Shown piece by piece: positions 44,593-53,614 of a DNA stretch of 64,000 nucleotides. This stretch comes from G963556115 sp963675945. Its GTDB lineage: Bacteria > Planctomycetota > SZUA-567. The notes under the pieces are model-generated. The model made no database searches. It was not told where the DNA came from and saw only the letters and a program-made list of their open reading frames with translations. Within the stretch, counting starts at the first letter, position 1. Each line of letters opens with the position of its first letter. Location of the stretch: NCBI GenBank assembly GCA_963675945.1, contig OY780932.1, positions 992,001-1,056,000 on the forward strand, given 5' to 3'. The position numbers and the translations under genes were made by a program.

Positions 44593-45441
44593 ATGCGAAA
44601 ATTTCTGTTAATCGCTGTCATTTTGATCGCAGCTATTATTATTATTCTTAATTTCTTTCCCCAGCAGAATAACTCTAGCCTGACTGTAGAGCCAGGTATT
44701 CTCAAAGTTGGAATGGATTTAAAATATCCTCCGTTTGAAACCTTTGACCAAGAGAGTAATCCAAGTGGTATCAGTGTCGATGTTGCCCAGGGATTAGCTG
44801 ATTATCTCGGACTAAAACTGGAAATTATCAATATGGATTTTTCTACGCTTATCCCGGCTCTTGAGACCAGAAGCATAGATATAGCCATAGCTTCAATGAG
44901 TTATACCGAAGAAAGAGATAAAAAAGTTGATTTTTCCAAACCATATTTTTACTTTAAAATGATCGGTTTGATGAATAAGGATTATGCCCGAAAGAACAAT
45001 ATCACTCGTCAGACAACCAGTGATGATCTCTGGAAACTCAAAAACACCCGTTTTAGCGGTATGATTGGTCAAACTTCATCCATAATCCCCCAGACACACG
45101 GATTTGAGGTCAAATTATATAATGATAAAGGCAGTGCGGTAATGGATATTTCACAGAATAAAGCCGATATGCTTATTTTTGGCTCTGATGTGGTTGTGCA
45201 TGCCAATAGAAACTACCCTGAAACCACGGAAATTTTCTGGAACCCGATAGAGGTCTCGCCAATCTGTATGGCAGTGCGTGAAGGTAATACAAAGCTAATT
45301 ACCAAAGCCAATGAATTTATAGAATCAATGTCCAAGAAAGACGGGTTATACTCAAAGCTTGCAACCAAATATAACCCGATCATCCAAGATTTTTATCAAA
45401 ATAATAACCTGGGATTGGATTTTTATATTGATGCAAAATAA
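44593..45441 (+). CDS. Polar amino-acid ABC substrate-binding protein
   Basis: This 282-residue type-3 solute-binding protein has an N-terminal signal/anchor helix (residues 4-22, no lipobox Cys). The mature domain has the family pattern GILKVGMDLKYPPFETFD, IDIAIASMSYTEERDKKVDF and IGQTSS with DMLIFGSD. It captures amino acids in the periplasm. The start has a strong AGGGAGA site. Permease, ATPase and regulator genes follow with overlaps, forming a four-gene operon. Confidence 0.92.
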   Translation: MRKFLLIAVILIAAIIIILNFFPQQNNSSLTVEPGILKVGMDLKYPPFETFDQESNPSGISVDVAQGLADYLGLKLEIINMDFSTLIPALETRSIDIAIASMSYTEERDKKVDFSKPYFYFKMIGLMNKDYARKNNITRQTTSDDLWKLKNTRFSGMIGQTSSIIPQTHGFEVKLYNDKGSAVMDISQNKADMLIFGSDVVVHANRNYPETTEIFWNPIEVSPICMAVREGNTKLITKANEFIESMSKKDGLYSKLATKYNPIIQDFYQNNNLGLDFYIDAK

Positions 45442-46189
45442 TACACAAAGATCATATCCCCAAGAGATGTTTTCATTTCTGCTGGCTTGTTTATTCTTTA
45501 TATGCCTGATAATATATGTAATTATCAGAGTTCCCACAGAGAATTTTAATATTGCCCGGGTATTTCACTATAACAATCTCTTATGGCTTGGAATAATCAA
45601 TACCATTATAATCAGTTTATACTCATTAATCTTTGGATTAATTCTCGGTTTTATACTATATATAACCAGAGAGAGTAGGATATATTTCCTCAAGAGTCTT
45701 GCTAATATCTTTATCGAATTGATGATGGGTACACCCCTGGTTGTTCTAATTGTAATCACAACCTTCTTCTTAGGTAAGGCATTTAGTATTAACAATAATT
45801 ACTCTCTGGGAGTAATCGCCCTGACTTGTTATATCGGACCGTATATGGCCAATATGCTTAAAAGCGTTATCGATAGCATTGATAAACAACAGTATATTAT
45901 TATGAATTTGTATGGTTTTACGCCTTATCAACGTTACCGCTATATTATTCTACCACAGGTTATCCGCTTACTTATGCCACCGCTCATGAATAATTTTTCA
46001 TATACCATCAAAGGCAGTTCACTACTCTCCCTTACCGCCGTACCAGAAATTTACTATTATATCAAGAATATCCAATCCGATACCTTTGCCTATACCGAAG
46101 GTTATCTCGTCCTTTGGGGTGCATATTTACTATTAACTTTACCGCTTACTATCTTGACTAAGTATATCGAAAAAAGGTATGCTTTATGA
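45431..46189 (+). CDS. Polar amino-acid ABC permease
   Basis: This 252-residue HisM/GlnP-type permease has about five TM segments. The coupling (EAA-like) region is YGFTPYQRYRYIILPQVIR with the following NNFSYTIKGSSLLSL, characteristic of this family. I choose ATG 45431, which overlaps the binding-protein stop by 11 bases; earlier in-frame codons would read through that gene. Only one permease is encoded, so it probably forms a homodimer. Confidence 0.9.
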   Translation: MQNNTQRSYPQEMFSFLLACLFFICLIIYVIIRVPTENFNIARVFHYNNLLWLGIINTIIISLYSLIFGLILGFILYITRESRIYFLKSLANIFIELMMGTPLVVLIVITTFFLGKAFSINNNYSLGVIALTCYIGPYMANMLKSVIDSIDKQQYIIMNLYGFTPYQRYRYIILPQVIRLLMPPLMNNFSYTIKGSSLLSLTAVPEIYYYIKNIQSDTFAYTEGYLVLWGAYLLLTLPLTILTKYIEKRYAL

Positions 46190-46905
46190 TTCTGCAAATT
46201 AATGACCTGAATATGTATTATAACCGATTACAAGTATTGAAAAATCTCAATATTGAACTTAATAATTGTAATTCTATAGCTATAATTGGTGCCAGCGGCT
46301 GTGGCAAATCAACCTTATTACGCCTTTTAGCTGGAATTGAATACCCTGCTTCCGGCAGTATCTCAATAAACCGTCTCGAGATAAATCAGAGTACCTTGCG
46401 CCAATACCAGCAACATATTGGCTTTGTCTTTCAGGATCATAATCTATTTCCGCATCTGTCCCTGAAAGAAAATATAACCCTTATTCTGGAAAAATGCCGC
46501 CATGAAACTCCAGAATTCGCCGATCAACGTGCTAACGATCTTCTCGAATCGCTGCAACTTACCGAGCAAGCCGATAAATTACCCCGGCATGTATCTGGGG
46601 GACAATTGCAACGTGCCTCAATCGCTCGTGCGCTCTCTACCGATCCTGATATACTGCTCCTCGATGAACCAACCGCCTCACTCGATCCAATACTGACTCA
46701 TGAGGTACTCAAATCAATTGAAACTTTAAAAAATAGCGGCAAGGACTTTATATTTGTAACTCATGAAATCGCCTTTGTCCAGCATTTTGCAGATTATTAT
46801 ATTTTTCTTGATCAAGGTGAAATTATCGAACATAACCCGATCGGCGCCTTGATCAATCCAACAACACCTGAACTTACAAACTTTATGCAACGTGTAAGTT
46901 ATTAA
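46186..46905 (+). CDS. Polar amino-acid ABC ATPase (GlnQ-like)
   Basis: This 239-residue ABC ATPase has intact motifs: Walker A GASGCGKSTLL (about 35-45), Q loop VFQDHNLFPH, signature VSGGQLQRASIARAL, Walker B LLLDEPTASLDP and the switch His in FVTHEIAFV. Its start overlaps the permease stop as ATGA. It powers import of amino acids with the two upstream proteins. It contrasts with the degenerate ABC ATPase at 26378. Confidence 0.95.
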   Translation: MILQINDLNMYYNRLQVLKNLNIELNNCNSIAIIGASGCGKSTLLRLLAGIEYPASGSISINRLEINQSTLRQYQQHIGFVFQDHNLFPHLSLKENITLILEKCRHETPEFADQRANDLLESLQLTEQADKLPRHVSGGQLQRASIARALSTDPDILLLDEPTASLDPILTHEVLKSIETLKNSGKDFIFVTHEIAFVQHFADYYIFLDQGEIIEHNPIGALINPTTPELTNFMQRVSY

Positions 46906-46922
46906 CCAATGGAATAACCCGT

Positions 46923-47351
46923 ATGAGACTACCATCAAAAATTAGTGGTATACGCCATAAAATCAATAGTTACTTACAAGAACGTCTAGATCAACTCGGT
47001 TGTAAAGGGCTGGTAACTTCACATGGAGAGATCCTCTTCAGGCTATTCAATTATGGCCCGCTTACTATGAGTCAGATGGCCAAAGCAATTAAACGAGATC
47101 CTTCAACAGTAACCACCCTGGTAAACAAACTCCGCAATAACGGATTTATTGAATTAATAGAGAATAAACAGGATATGCGTTCCAAACTTATCACTCTCAC
47201 GAATAAAGGTGAAGCCTTTGAAAAAGAATTTACCAAAATTTCACACGACCTCAATATCTGTCTACTGAATAATTTTAGTAAAGATGAAAAGAAACAACTA
47301 ATGTCTTTACTCGATAAAATCGAGAATAATCTGGATATAAAACTTGGTTAA
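46923..47351 (+). CDS. MarR-family transcriptional regulator
   Basis: This 142-residue winged-helix regulator has MSQMAKAIKRDPSTVTTLVNKL as the recognition helix region, the wing ENKQDMRSKLITLTNKG with the family's conserved Asp and Arg, and helical dimer parts at both ends. It is 17 bases after the ATPase gene, so it is probably made from the amino-acid transporter operon and may control it through the palindrome at 44557. The ligand is unknown. Confidence 0.92.
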   Translation: MRLPSKISGIRHKINSYLQERLDQLGCKGLVTSHGEILFRLFNYGPLTMSQMAKAIKRDPSTVTTLVNKLRNNGFIELIENKQDMRSKLITLTNKGEAFEKEFTKISHDLNICLLNNFSKDEKKQLMSLLDKIENNLDIKLG

Positions 47352-47793
47352 TCCAGCCTTCAGTTTCCTGAAAGCTGAGGCTGCTTTTGCAGCCCGTTCG
47401 GCTTTAGCTGAACGTTTGGCACACCTTTTCCAAAGGTATGACGAAGGTTTTATGAATAGACAAATCAAACCTGAGAATATAAGCGTAAATAGAATAACGG
47501 TTAAATCAAGCTGATCGCTCCGCGCATAAAGCTCAAACCCCACTCAGCCTAAAACCTTAACCCACAAGTCTATATCCTCTTCACCAACCAACTACCCCTA
47601 AACTCTCCGGCTAAATTTTGAAAATCACTCACCTAATTTTCTTTATCAATAATATAACCCCAATTTTTCAACTGATATCGGATAGTTATTCTTTTCATTC
47701 AATCAATTTAGAAATCTCGACGATATATGGGTGAAATCTATAATTATAAGCATTACCTGAATAATCAATTCAAGAAAGTAAAGAGGTTGTTTT
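47352..47793. other. Structured intergenic region
   Basis: This 442-bp gap follows marR. The first 100 bases hold overlapping hairpins: AGCCTTCAGTTTC with GAAAGCTGAGGCT (imperfect), GGCTGC-TTTT-GCAGCC, and GTTCGGC-TTTA-GCTGAAC. The first two share GGCT and exclude each other. A plus-strand frame without a start (about 47350-47514) reads an alanine-rich helix (FLKAEAAFAARSALAERLAH) and may be a gene remnant. The rest is AT-rich leader of the next gene, with AAGAGG before ATG 47794. Confidence 0.45.
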
Positions 47794-49980
47794 ATGAGTG
47801 AAATGGACCAAGAAGATATCGACAAACTTCTTGCTGATGCTCTAGGAAGTGATGACGATAATGATGGCAGTCCAATGGGACAGAATGATATCGATGCTCT
47901 ACTTGCAGAGGCCTCAAACACTGCTAATGATACACCCATGGGACAGGATGATATCGATGCTTTACTTGCTCAGAATAATTCTGAAGATGATACTATTCTT
48001 CCAGATGATACTCCGATGGGGCAGGATGACATTGACGCCTTACTCGCTCAGAATAATGCTGATGATGATACCCCGATGGGGCAAGATGACATTGACGCCT
48101 TACTCGCTCAGAATAATGCTGATGATGATACCTCGATGGGGCAAGACGATATTGATGCCTTACTCTCCAATGCTATAGAAGATAATGATTCTGATTCCTT
48201 ACTTGATCAAAACAGTGTTGATGATATGCTTAGTACCGCCAATAATAATGTCATGGATCAAAGTGATATTGATACACTCTTAAATAGTGATGATGAATTG
48301 AATGATATTGAAGATCAAGATTCAGCTGATAGTTATGATATTGCCGAAGATCTTGGAGCAATGGGACAGGATGATATTGATGCCTTACTCGCTGGAGCTC
48401 TGGATGATAATACAAAAACAGCTTTGAATAGTGACGATTCAATACCAACTAGCGAAGATCTTGCAGAAGATGATAGTTTTGAAGAAGAGGAACTTGATAT
48501 TGATAGTTTTAATCTTGATTCTGATGATATTACAGATTTTCAAGAAGAATTACTTGAAGAAGAATCTGCAGACTCTCTTAATAACTATAATCCGGAGAGT
48601 ATTCAAGAAGCTATTGCTTCACCTGAAGCTACAGCTCCAAGTTATGCTCCCCCCCCTATTCCTAAAATCAGTGCGATCAATCCTACACCTGCTCCTCAGC
48701 TCTCAGAAGAACAAATGCGTAATATCCAGGAAAGCCTTTCTCTTTCAGGTTCATCTGGAGAAGTTGAAAATCTTGCTGGACAGATGTCAGGATTACTTGG
48801 GCAACTCTCAGAGAGAGCTCGACGTTTTCAGGCTGCATGGATTACTGCAGATCAAGAGAGTAGAGAATTACGCCATGCTCTCACCCTCAATCAACAGAAA
48901 GTTCATGTTCTAATAGGTGAAAAAGAGAGCCTACAGGGCGAAATAAGCACTCTGAGAAAGCAGTATAGCCAAGTAGAAGGCGAAAAACTTGCCGGTTCAG
49001 AAGCCCATAGAACCGAGATTGCTTCACTTGAATTACAACTTCGTGAACAAGAATCTAGAAATAACATGATTATGAGTGAGGTCAGTTCACTCAAAGAAGA
49101 ATTAGAAAGAGCCCGTAACGAGACGACCGGCTCTGATCTAGAATCACGCCGTTCACGTTTTGAACTTGAAAGAGTAAATAGTGAATTATCTTCTGAACGC
49201 CAAGAGAGGCAGCGTCTAGCACGCGCTCTGGAGAACCGCGAAAAAGAACTACAAGCTATGCAAGCGCAATCTGCTGGCCACGCTTCAACTCTCTTCTTGG
49301 ATGAATTACACCGTCTAGTACGAAGATTGGAGAGTGAACTCGATATTCGTACCAGCTCCGCAAACGAAGCTTTATCAGTAATTGATCGTATTGAATTCCA
49401 TCCGGAACAACAGATGTATGCAACTTCCTTAAGAACTGCAATTGCTGCCGCCGCAGGTCTTACCCCGGATGAAAATGATGCTTTAAAAATTCTCGATAAA
49501 CAGAGTCAAATAGGACAAAAGAGCTTAGAACCTGCTCCACCTCCCGGCGCCGATAGTTTCAATTCTGCTCTTGAACGCTATGATTTTGCCAAGGCTTCAG
49601 CAATTGCCAGTGCTTCCATGCGTTCCGGTGAAAAGAATCCTTTGGATTTTGTAAAAGAGATTCATCATGCAGCTGTTTTAAAACGTCCTGAAATCTCTCG
49701 ATACCTCGATGATCTGGCTGCAATGCTTAGAGGTATCAAGAATTTACAGGAAGCTAGTGATCGAGCCAGAGGTAAAGAAGGCGATACTACTGAAATTATA
49801 TATGTATTGATCTTCGATTTACTTCATACCTTTGTTCGCATGAAATTAATCAGCCGTGCCAATACTTCCATCTGGGATTTATTCCTGGAACTTCGTGGTC
49901 GTTTCAGTTTCTTAACTAGTGATAGACAATGGAAAGAGTATCGGGATCGTCTACTATCCGGTTCTAAAATTAATGCATAA
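47794..49980 (+). CDS. Protein with nine FliM/FliN-like QDDIDALL motifs and a coiled coil
   Basis: This 728-residue acidic protein has nine copies of a ten-residue motif, consensus MGQDDIDALL, at about 4, 28, 49, 75, 95, 115, 137, 154 and 190. The motif resembles the N-terminal CheY-binding helix of FliM and the start of FliN (SQxEIDALL). Residues 200-310 are acidic and Pro-rich, 330-480 form a coiled coil (RARRFQAAWITADQESRELR and after), and 520-728 are helical without a known family. No flagellar or chemotaxis gene is in the window, so a phospho-receiver-binding scaffold is an inference. It starts at 47794 with AAGAGG. The next gene follows by 14 bases. Confidence 0.8.
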   Translation: MSEMDQEDIDKLLADALGSDDDNDGSPMGQNDIDALLAEASNTANDTPMGQDDIDALLAQNNSEDDTILPDDTPMGQDDIDALLAQNNADDDTPMGQDDIDALLAQNNADDDTSMGQDDIDALLSNAIEDNDSDSLLDQNSVDDMLSTANNNVMDQSDIDTLLNSDDELNDIEDQDSADSYDIAEDLGAMGQDDIDALLAGALDDNTKTALNSDDSIPTSEDLAEDDSFEEEELDIDSFNLDSDDITDFQEELLEEESADSLNNYNPESIQEAIASPEATAPSYAPPPIPKISAINPTPAPQLSEEQMRNIQESLSLSGSSGEVENLAGQMSGLLGQLSERARRFQAAWITADQESRELRHALTLNQQKVHVLIGEKESLQGEISTLRKQYSQVEGEKLAGSEAHRTEIASLELQLREQESRNNMIMSEVSSLKEELERARNETTGSDLESRRSRFELERVNSELSSERQERQRLARALENREKELQAMQAQSAGHASTLFLDELHRLVRRLESELDIRTSSANEALSVIDRIEFHPEQQMYATSLRTAIAAAAGLTPDENDALKILDKQSQIGQKSLEPAPPPGADSFNSALERYDFAKASAIASASMRSGEKNPLDFVKEIHHAAVLKRPEISRYLDDLAAMLRGIKNLQEASDRARGKEGDTTEIIYVLIFDLLHTFVRMKLISRANTSIWDLFLELRGRFSFLTSDRQWKEYRDRLLSGSKINA
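48004..48183 (+). repeat. 60-bp tandem repeat inside the motif-array gene
   Basis: Three consecutive 60-bp units encode DDTPMGQDDIDALLAQNNAD or close variants. The first two units are nearly identical at DNA level and the third begins to diverge. Unit length is a multiple of three, so copy-number changes keep the frame. Confidence 0.85.
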
Positions 49981-49994
49981 AAGGAGTTAATTAC

Positions 49995-50942
49995 ATGCAA
50001 AAATATATTACAGCACTATTCTTATTTCTTCTAGTTCTTCTTACTCATTACTCTGCTTCAGCAGGAGAAGTAGAATTATTTATCCCAAATGATCAAGTAG
50101 AAGAATTACTTTTACAGGAACAAACAGCTGAACAAATCGAGTATCAGAGACGCTTTAATTCTTTTAAAAATAGTGTCACACTTCCCCCAATCCATGAAAA
50201 TGAATTTAATAATGAAACTACTACCAAGTCATCTGTAGATTCTGACGGTATTGTCATTACTGAAACTAATCAGGAACTCAAACCTCTTGAATTTGTTAAT
50301 AATAACTCTAATTCAACAGCTGACCCAAAGACTATTATTACCGATACTGCATATATACATGAAAATACTCTGACTGAAATTACTTCCCCTATTATTATTG
50401 CTCAGAAGAAACAGGATATTACCATTCATGAAAATTCTGTTGAATTTTCAAATTTTATTGTTCATGAGAATATGGTAAAGCTCAAGATTACTCCGTCTAT
50501 CGCCGAAAAAATTCCGAACAAAGATACTGTTTGGACTTCTGCTGCTGCTCAAGCTACTCTGCTTTTCTCTAATTCGTCTGCCAAAGAACGAGATCAAGCA
50601 ATTAAACAACTTATTACTGGCGGTGACTGGCTGAATGTAGCGAAGAAATTACTGCAAGCAACTGATAATAAAGTTAGAATCAATGGAATTAATATTATTA
50701 AAGCTGCTGTAGAGACTCCCAAATACTCTGATAACGCTTTAATAATCCAGATCAAAGACTTATCCCCACTACTTATTTCAGTACTCAATGACTCTGACAG
50801 TAGAGTCAGATTTATTGCTGCTTTGGTTCTGAGTAAATTAACCGGGAATAATTTTAATTATAATTTTAATGCTGATCCAGATACACGCGCAATTGCAGTT
50901 ACTACCTGGAATAATTATATTAAATCAACCTATGGTTCGTGA
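49995..50942 (+). CDS. Exported protein with HEN motifs and HEAT-like end
   Basis: This 315-residue protein has a signal peptide (ALFLFLLVLLTHYSASA). The middle part repeats I/V-HEN with spacing (PPIHENEF, YIHENTLTEI, TIHENSVEF, IVHENMVKL). The C-terminal ~130 residues look like HEAT/Armadillo helices (VRINGINIIKAAVE, SDSRVRFIAALVLSKLTG). It is encoded 14 bases after the motif-array gene with an AAAAGGAG site, so the two are probably co-expressed. No function is recognised. Confidence 0.75.
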   Translation: MQKYITALFLFLLVLLTHYSASAGEVELFIPNDQVEELLLQEQTAEQIEYQRRFNSFKNSVTLPPIHENEFNNETTTKSSVDSDGIVITETNQELKPLEFVNNNSNSTADPKTIITDTAYIHENTLTEITSPIIIAQKKQDITIHENSVEFSNFIVHENMVKLKITPSIAEKIPNKDTVWTSAAAQATLLFSNSSAKERDQAIKQLITGGDWLNVAKKLLQATDNKVRINGINIIKAAVETPKYSDNALIIQIKDLSPLLISVLNDSDSRVRFIAALVLSKLTGNNFNYNFNADPDTRAIAVTTWNNYIKSTYGS

Positions 50943-50985
50943 ATACTTTTACTATCAAATCACACTTATATAACATATTAAATCA

Positions 50986-51016
50986 TTGAGCATACCAGAA
51001 ATTCTGGTATGCTCAA
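50986..51016. terminator. Bidirectional 15-bp palindrome
   Basis: TTGAGCATACCAGAA (50986-51000) and its exact complement (51002-51016) surround one base. It lies between convergent genes (50942 and 51044) and probably stops transcription from both sides. Confidence 0.75.
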
Positions 51017-51043
51017 TAATACATAACAATAATATATCATACC

Positions 51044-51214
51044 TCAAGCAATATCCTGAAGCTTCATACTCCGTAAAGCCTCTATCTCCATACGTAACTT
51101 TATTGCACAGACAGGACAATATCCATGTGAAACCTCAAGTGTTTCATCATATTCCTCGTCTTTCCAGCCTGACTCCGTCTTAAGCCTGTTACATACACAA
51201 CATACAGTTACCAT
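51044..51214 (-). CDS. Small zinc-finger-like protein
   Basis: This 56-residue protein starts at ATG 51214 after a perfect AAGGAGG site. It has MVTVCCVCNRLK and, 30 residues later, HGYCPVC, so two Cys pairs could bind zinc. The pattern CxxC...GxW...SHGxCPxC is often seen as a small domain in bacterial signalling proteins. The C-terminus is a short helix. Role unknown. Confidence 0.75.
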   Translation of the reverse strand: MVTVCCVCNRLKTESGWKDEEYDETLEVSHGYCPVCAIKLRMEIEALRSMKLQDIA

Positions 51215-51352
51215 AGTATCCTCCTTGATACAAAACACACTCCAACCAGAACTCCCTTGTTGCTGTATTTAATATCGGACACTACCTATATCAGCTTTAT
51301 TAATATATTGTTAAAAAAACAAAATGTAAATATTTTCCCAACTTAATAAACA

Positions 51353-52780
51353 CTATCCCATAAAACGAATATTTCTAAACCATAATATAAGACCAATTAT
51401 TAAAACTGCAATATTCGGTAACCAGAGTGCATACCACGGCAACCCTCCGTCCCTTACCGCTCCGTATAGAGCAGTAATAACCATATAAAAGGCAAAAGCA
51501 AACCCAGCTCCAATAATATACCCAAGCATGGCATTTTTCTTTTTTCCCATCAAGCCAAAAGGAATACCTAATATCGCAAATGAGATACAAGCAAAAGACA
51601 TTACTAATTTAGAGTTTATCTCTGCCAAGCACTGCCGCAAAAAGGCACTGGTTTTATTATTATCATTTTGTAAACTTATAAATTCTTGTATCAAAGCTTT
51701 GAGTTTATCCGGTATAACATAGTTATTGGCATTTATAATACTATATGCACTCTTAAGATTAATAATCAACATGTTAATATCATTAGTTGTATAATCATTA
51801 TATAGTGCTTTGATAACTGTTATCAGATCCTGATTTTTCAGGGCTGCTGCATTTTGTTTTATACTATTGATTAATTTCGGAGTAATTTCTTTAACAATCT
51901 GATTCATCTTCGCAATTTGCGGATAATATACCTTTTTCGTTTTATCCATTTCAAGTTTTAATTTATCAATACCCATATATTGGGTCCTAGATTTATCGAT
52001 GGTAAAGCTAATCCCAGATTTAGGAATTACCAATTTCTTACTCCCATGTGGAAAATCTATAATTTGTAGAGTATCATCTGCAAAGATAAACTCTGCAGCA
52101 TCATCAAATTCTCCCTCAATATACATTGAACCTTCATCATCTTCTTTTACCGTTATTTTATGATTTTTAGCCAAAATTCTTGTTTCTGGATACGGATAAT
52201 TTTCATCCCATTGCCCCAATTTCTCCGCATTTTTTGCCTGTTTAAAAATAGTGAAATCAATACCAATTCTATTCTCTTGACCGATATCAGGTAATCTACA
52301 AATCGCCAATGAATCACTACTAGATATAGGAAAAGCAAAACTCCCCGGTTTGGTTAATCGCTTACTAATTATCTTAGTCTTATCAGCTAAAAGTGCTTTT
52401 TCAATACCACCTACAGATGAAGTCAATACATCCGCATTAAGATATACAGTCACAATTGAACAAAGAAAAGCAAGTGTTAGTGCTGGTATTGCTAACCAAA
52501 CAGGATGAATCCCACTCGCCTGCGAACCAACAAATTCATTATTTGCTGAAAATCTTCCATAACAGATCAATATAGCAGTAATTACTGCCAATGGTAACGC
52601 TAAAGGACTTATTAACGGAAACATACTTGGAAGTAAGCCTAATACCGTCAATAAAGTTGCACCTTCACGAATTGCTTGCGCGGCAGTCACTCCTAGCAAA
52701 GCAAATGAATAAACTAATATTGACATGCCAAATGTTTTGAGCAGCTCTTTAAAAATATATAATGGTAAAGTTACCAACAT
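51353..52780 (-). CDS. LptF/LptG (YjgP/YjgQ) family permease
   Basis: This 475-residue inner-membrane protein has three N-terminal TM segments (KTFGMSILVYSFALLG, SMFPLISPLALPLAVITAIL, PVWLAIPALTLAFLCSIVTVYL), a periplasmic part of about 250 residues and three C-terminal TM segments. LPLAVITAILICYGRFSANN followed by E-x8-G is the family signature near the lateral gate. LptF/G move lipopolysaccharide from the inner membrane to the Lpt bridge. It is longer than the ~360-residue E. coli proteins, with the extra length in the periplasmic part. Only one of the usual pair is here. Confidence 0.88.
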   Translation of the reverse strand: MLVTLPLYIFKELLKTFGMSILVYSFALLGVTAAQAIREGATLLTVLGLLPSMFPLISPLALPLAVITAILICYGRFSANNEFVGSQASGIHPVWLAIPALTLAFLCSIVTVYLNADVLTSSVGGIEKALLADKTKIISKRLTKPGSFAFPISSSDSLAICRLPDIGQENRIGIDFTIFKQAKNAEKLGQWDENYPYPETRILAKNHKITVKEDDEGSMYIEGEFDDAAEFIFADDTLQIIDFPHGSKKLVIPKSGISFTIDKSRTQYMGIDKLKLEMDKTKKVYYPQIAKMNQIVKEITPKLINSIKQNAAALKNQDLITVIKALYNDYTTNDINMLIINLKSAYSIINANNYVIPDKLKALIQEFISLQNDNNKTSAFLRQCLAEINSKLVMSFACISFAILGIPFGLMGKKKNAMLGYIIGAGFAFAFYMVITALYGAVRDGGLPWYALWLPNIAVLIIGLILWFRNIRFMG

Positions 52781-52783
52781 TAA

Positions 52784-53464
52784 TTATTTCTCCATATGTA
52801 CTTCATCTAGTTGTTCATCCTCAACCAAAAATTTTCTTGCCAAAAACTTAGTAATAATATACGAAAGTACACAAGCAAGATAAACATCGCCAAGTAAATG
52901 AGCCTGATGCGCCATTCTACTCACTGCACAACCAACCCCAATAAAGATCCAGACCAATCTAGCCTGTGGAAACATTATGCATAAAGCCCAAGCTGCCCCA
53001 AAAGCAACCATCGCATGACTACTTGGAGTTCCCAAATCATTGCTCTTCCACCAAGAACCCACCCAATCTCGAAAATTTCCACCTGTAAAAAATAATGGTT
53101 CCGGTCGTTCTCGCCGAATAATTATCTTTAGAATTTCCGCTATCAAACCAGATAATAATGCCGAAGTAAGCAGAAACAAGCCACGCCGCAAAAATTTATA
53201 ACCATACTTCATTTTTTTAGGAAGATCTATTAAAACCAGTGCTGCAGCTATTATTATCCAAGTAAAGTAATACCCTGCTTCTTTCATCACACGCAAAATT
53301 TGATCTATTCCATGAACATGTTGTAATTTTGCCAGGTTATAAAAAAACGGCACCTCCAACCAAAAACAAATCAATAATCCTAGCTCAAATAAGACAATAT
53401 AATAAACCCATCTCAACCATACCGGCATGGTATTAAATTTATTCTTTATCTCTTGATAATTCAT
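52784..53464 (-). CDS. PAP2-family membrane phosphatase
   Basis: This 226-residue protein has five to six TM segments. The three phosphatase motifs are visible: KIIIRRERPEP, TPSSHAM and SRMAHQAHLLGD. The family removes phosphate from lipids such as undecaprenyl-pyrophosphate or lipid A. Three bases separate it from the LptG-like gene, so a joint role in lipid A or lipid-carrier handling is likely. The reaction is inferred from the family. Confidence 0.92.
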   Translation of the reverse strand: MNYQEIKNKFNTMPVWLRWVYYIVLFELGLLICFWLEVPFFYNLAKLQHVHGIDQILRVMKEAGYYFTWIIIAAALVLIDLPKKMKYGYKFLRRGLFLLTSALLSGLIAEILKIIIRRERPEPLFFTGGNFRDWVGSWWKSNDLGTPSSHAMVAFGAAWALCIMFPQARLVWIFIGVGCAVSRMAHQAHLLGDVYLACVLSYIITKFLARKFLVEDEQLDEVHMEK

Positions 53465-53554
53465 ATTATGCTCAAAACCTTTAATTACTATTAAAATGAA
53501 TTTATATTGTTTACATATTTTACAGATTCTTACTCAATATCAAAGCAAGATATC

Positions 53555-53579
53555 AAAAAAGCCGGGCAAATTGCCCGGC
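53555..53579 (-). terminator. Intrinsic terminator of amt
   Basis: On the minus strand GCCGGGCAA and TTGCCCGGC form a GC-rich stem followed by TTTTTT, about 40 bases after the amt stop. Confidence 0.92.
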
Positions 53580-53614
53580 AATATTCAAAATAATACTATT
53601 AAATTTACATAGCC

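Noticed and set aside
47307..47543. 78-residue minus-strand frame overlapping the marR end
   Set aside because: It has no ribosome site and crosses the hairpin cluster; the plus-strand reading of the same segment looks more protein-like.
48004..48183. CRISPR-like direct repeats
   Set aside because: The repeats are contiguous 60-bp coding units without spacers and encode an in-frame protein motif.
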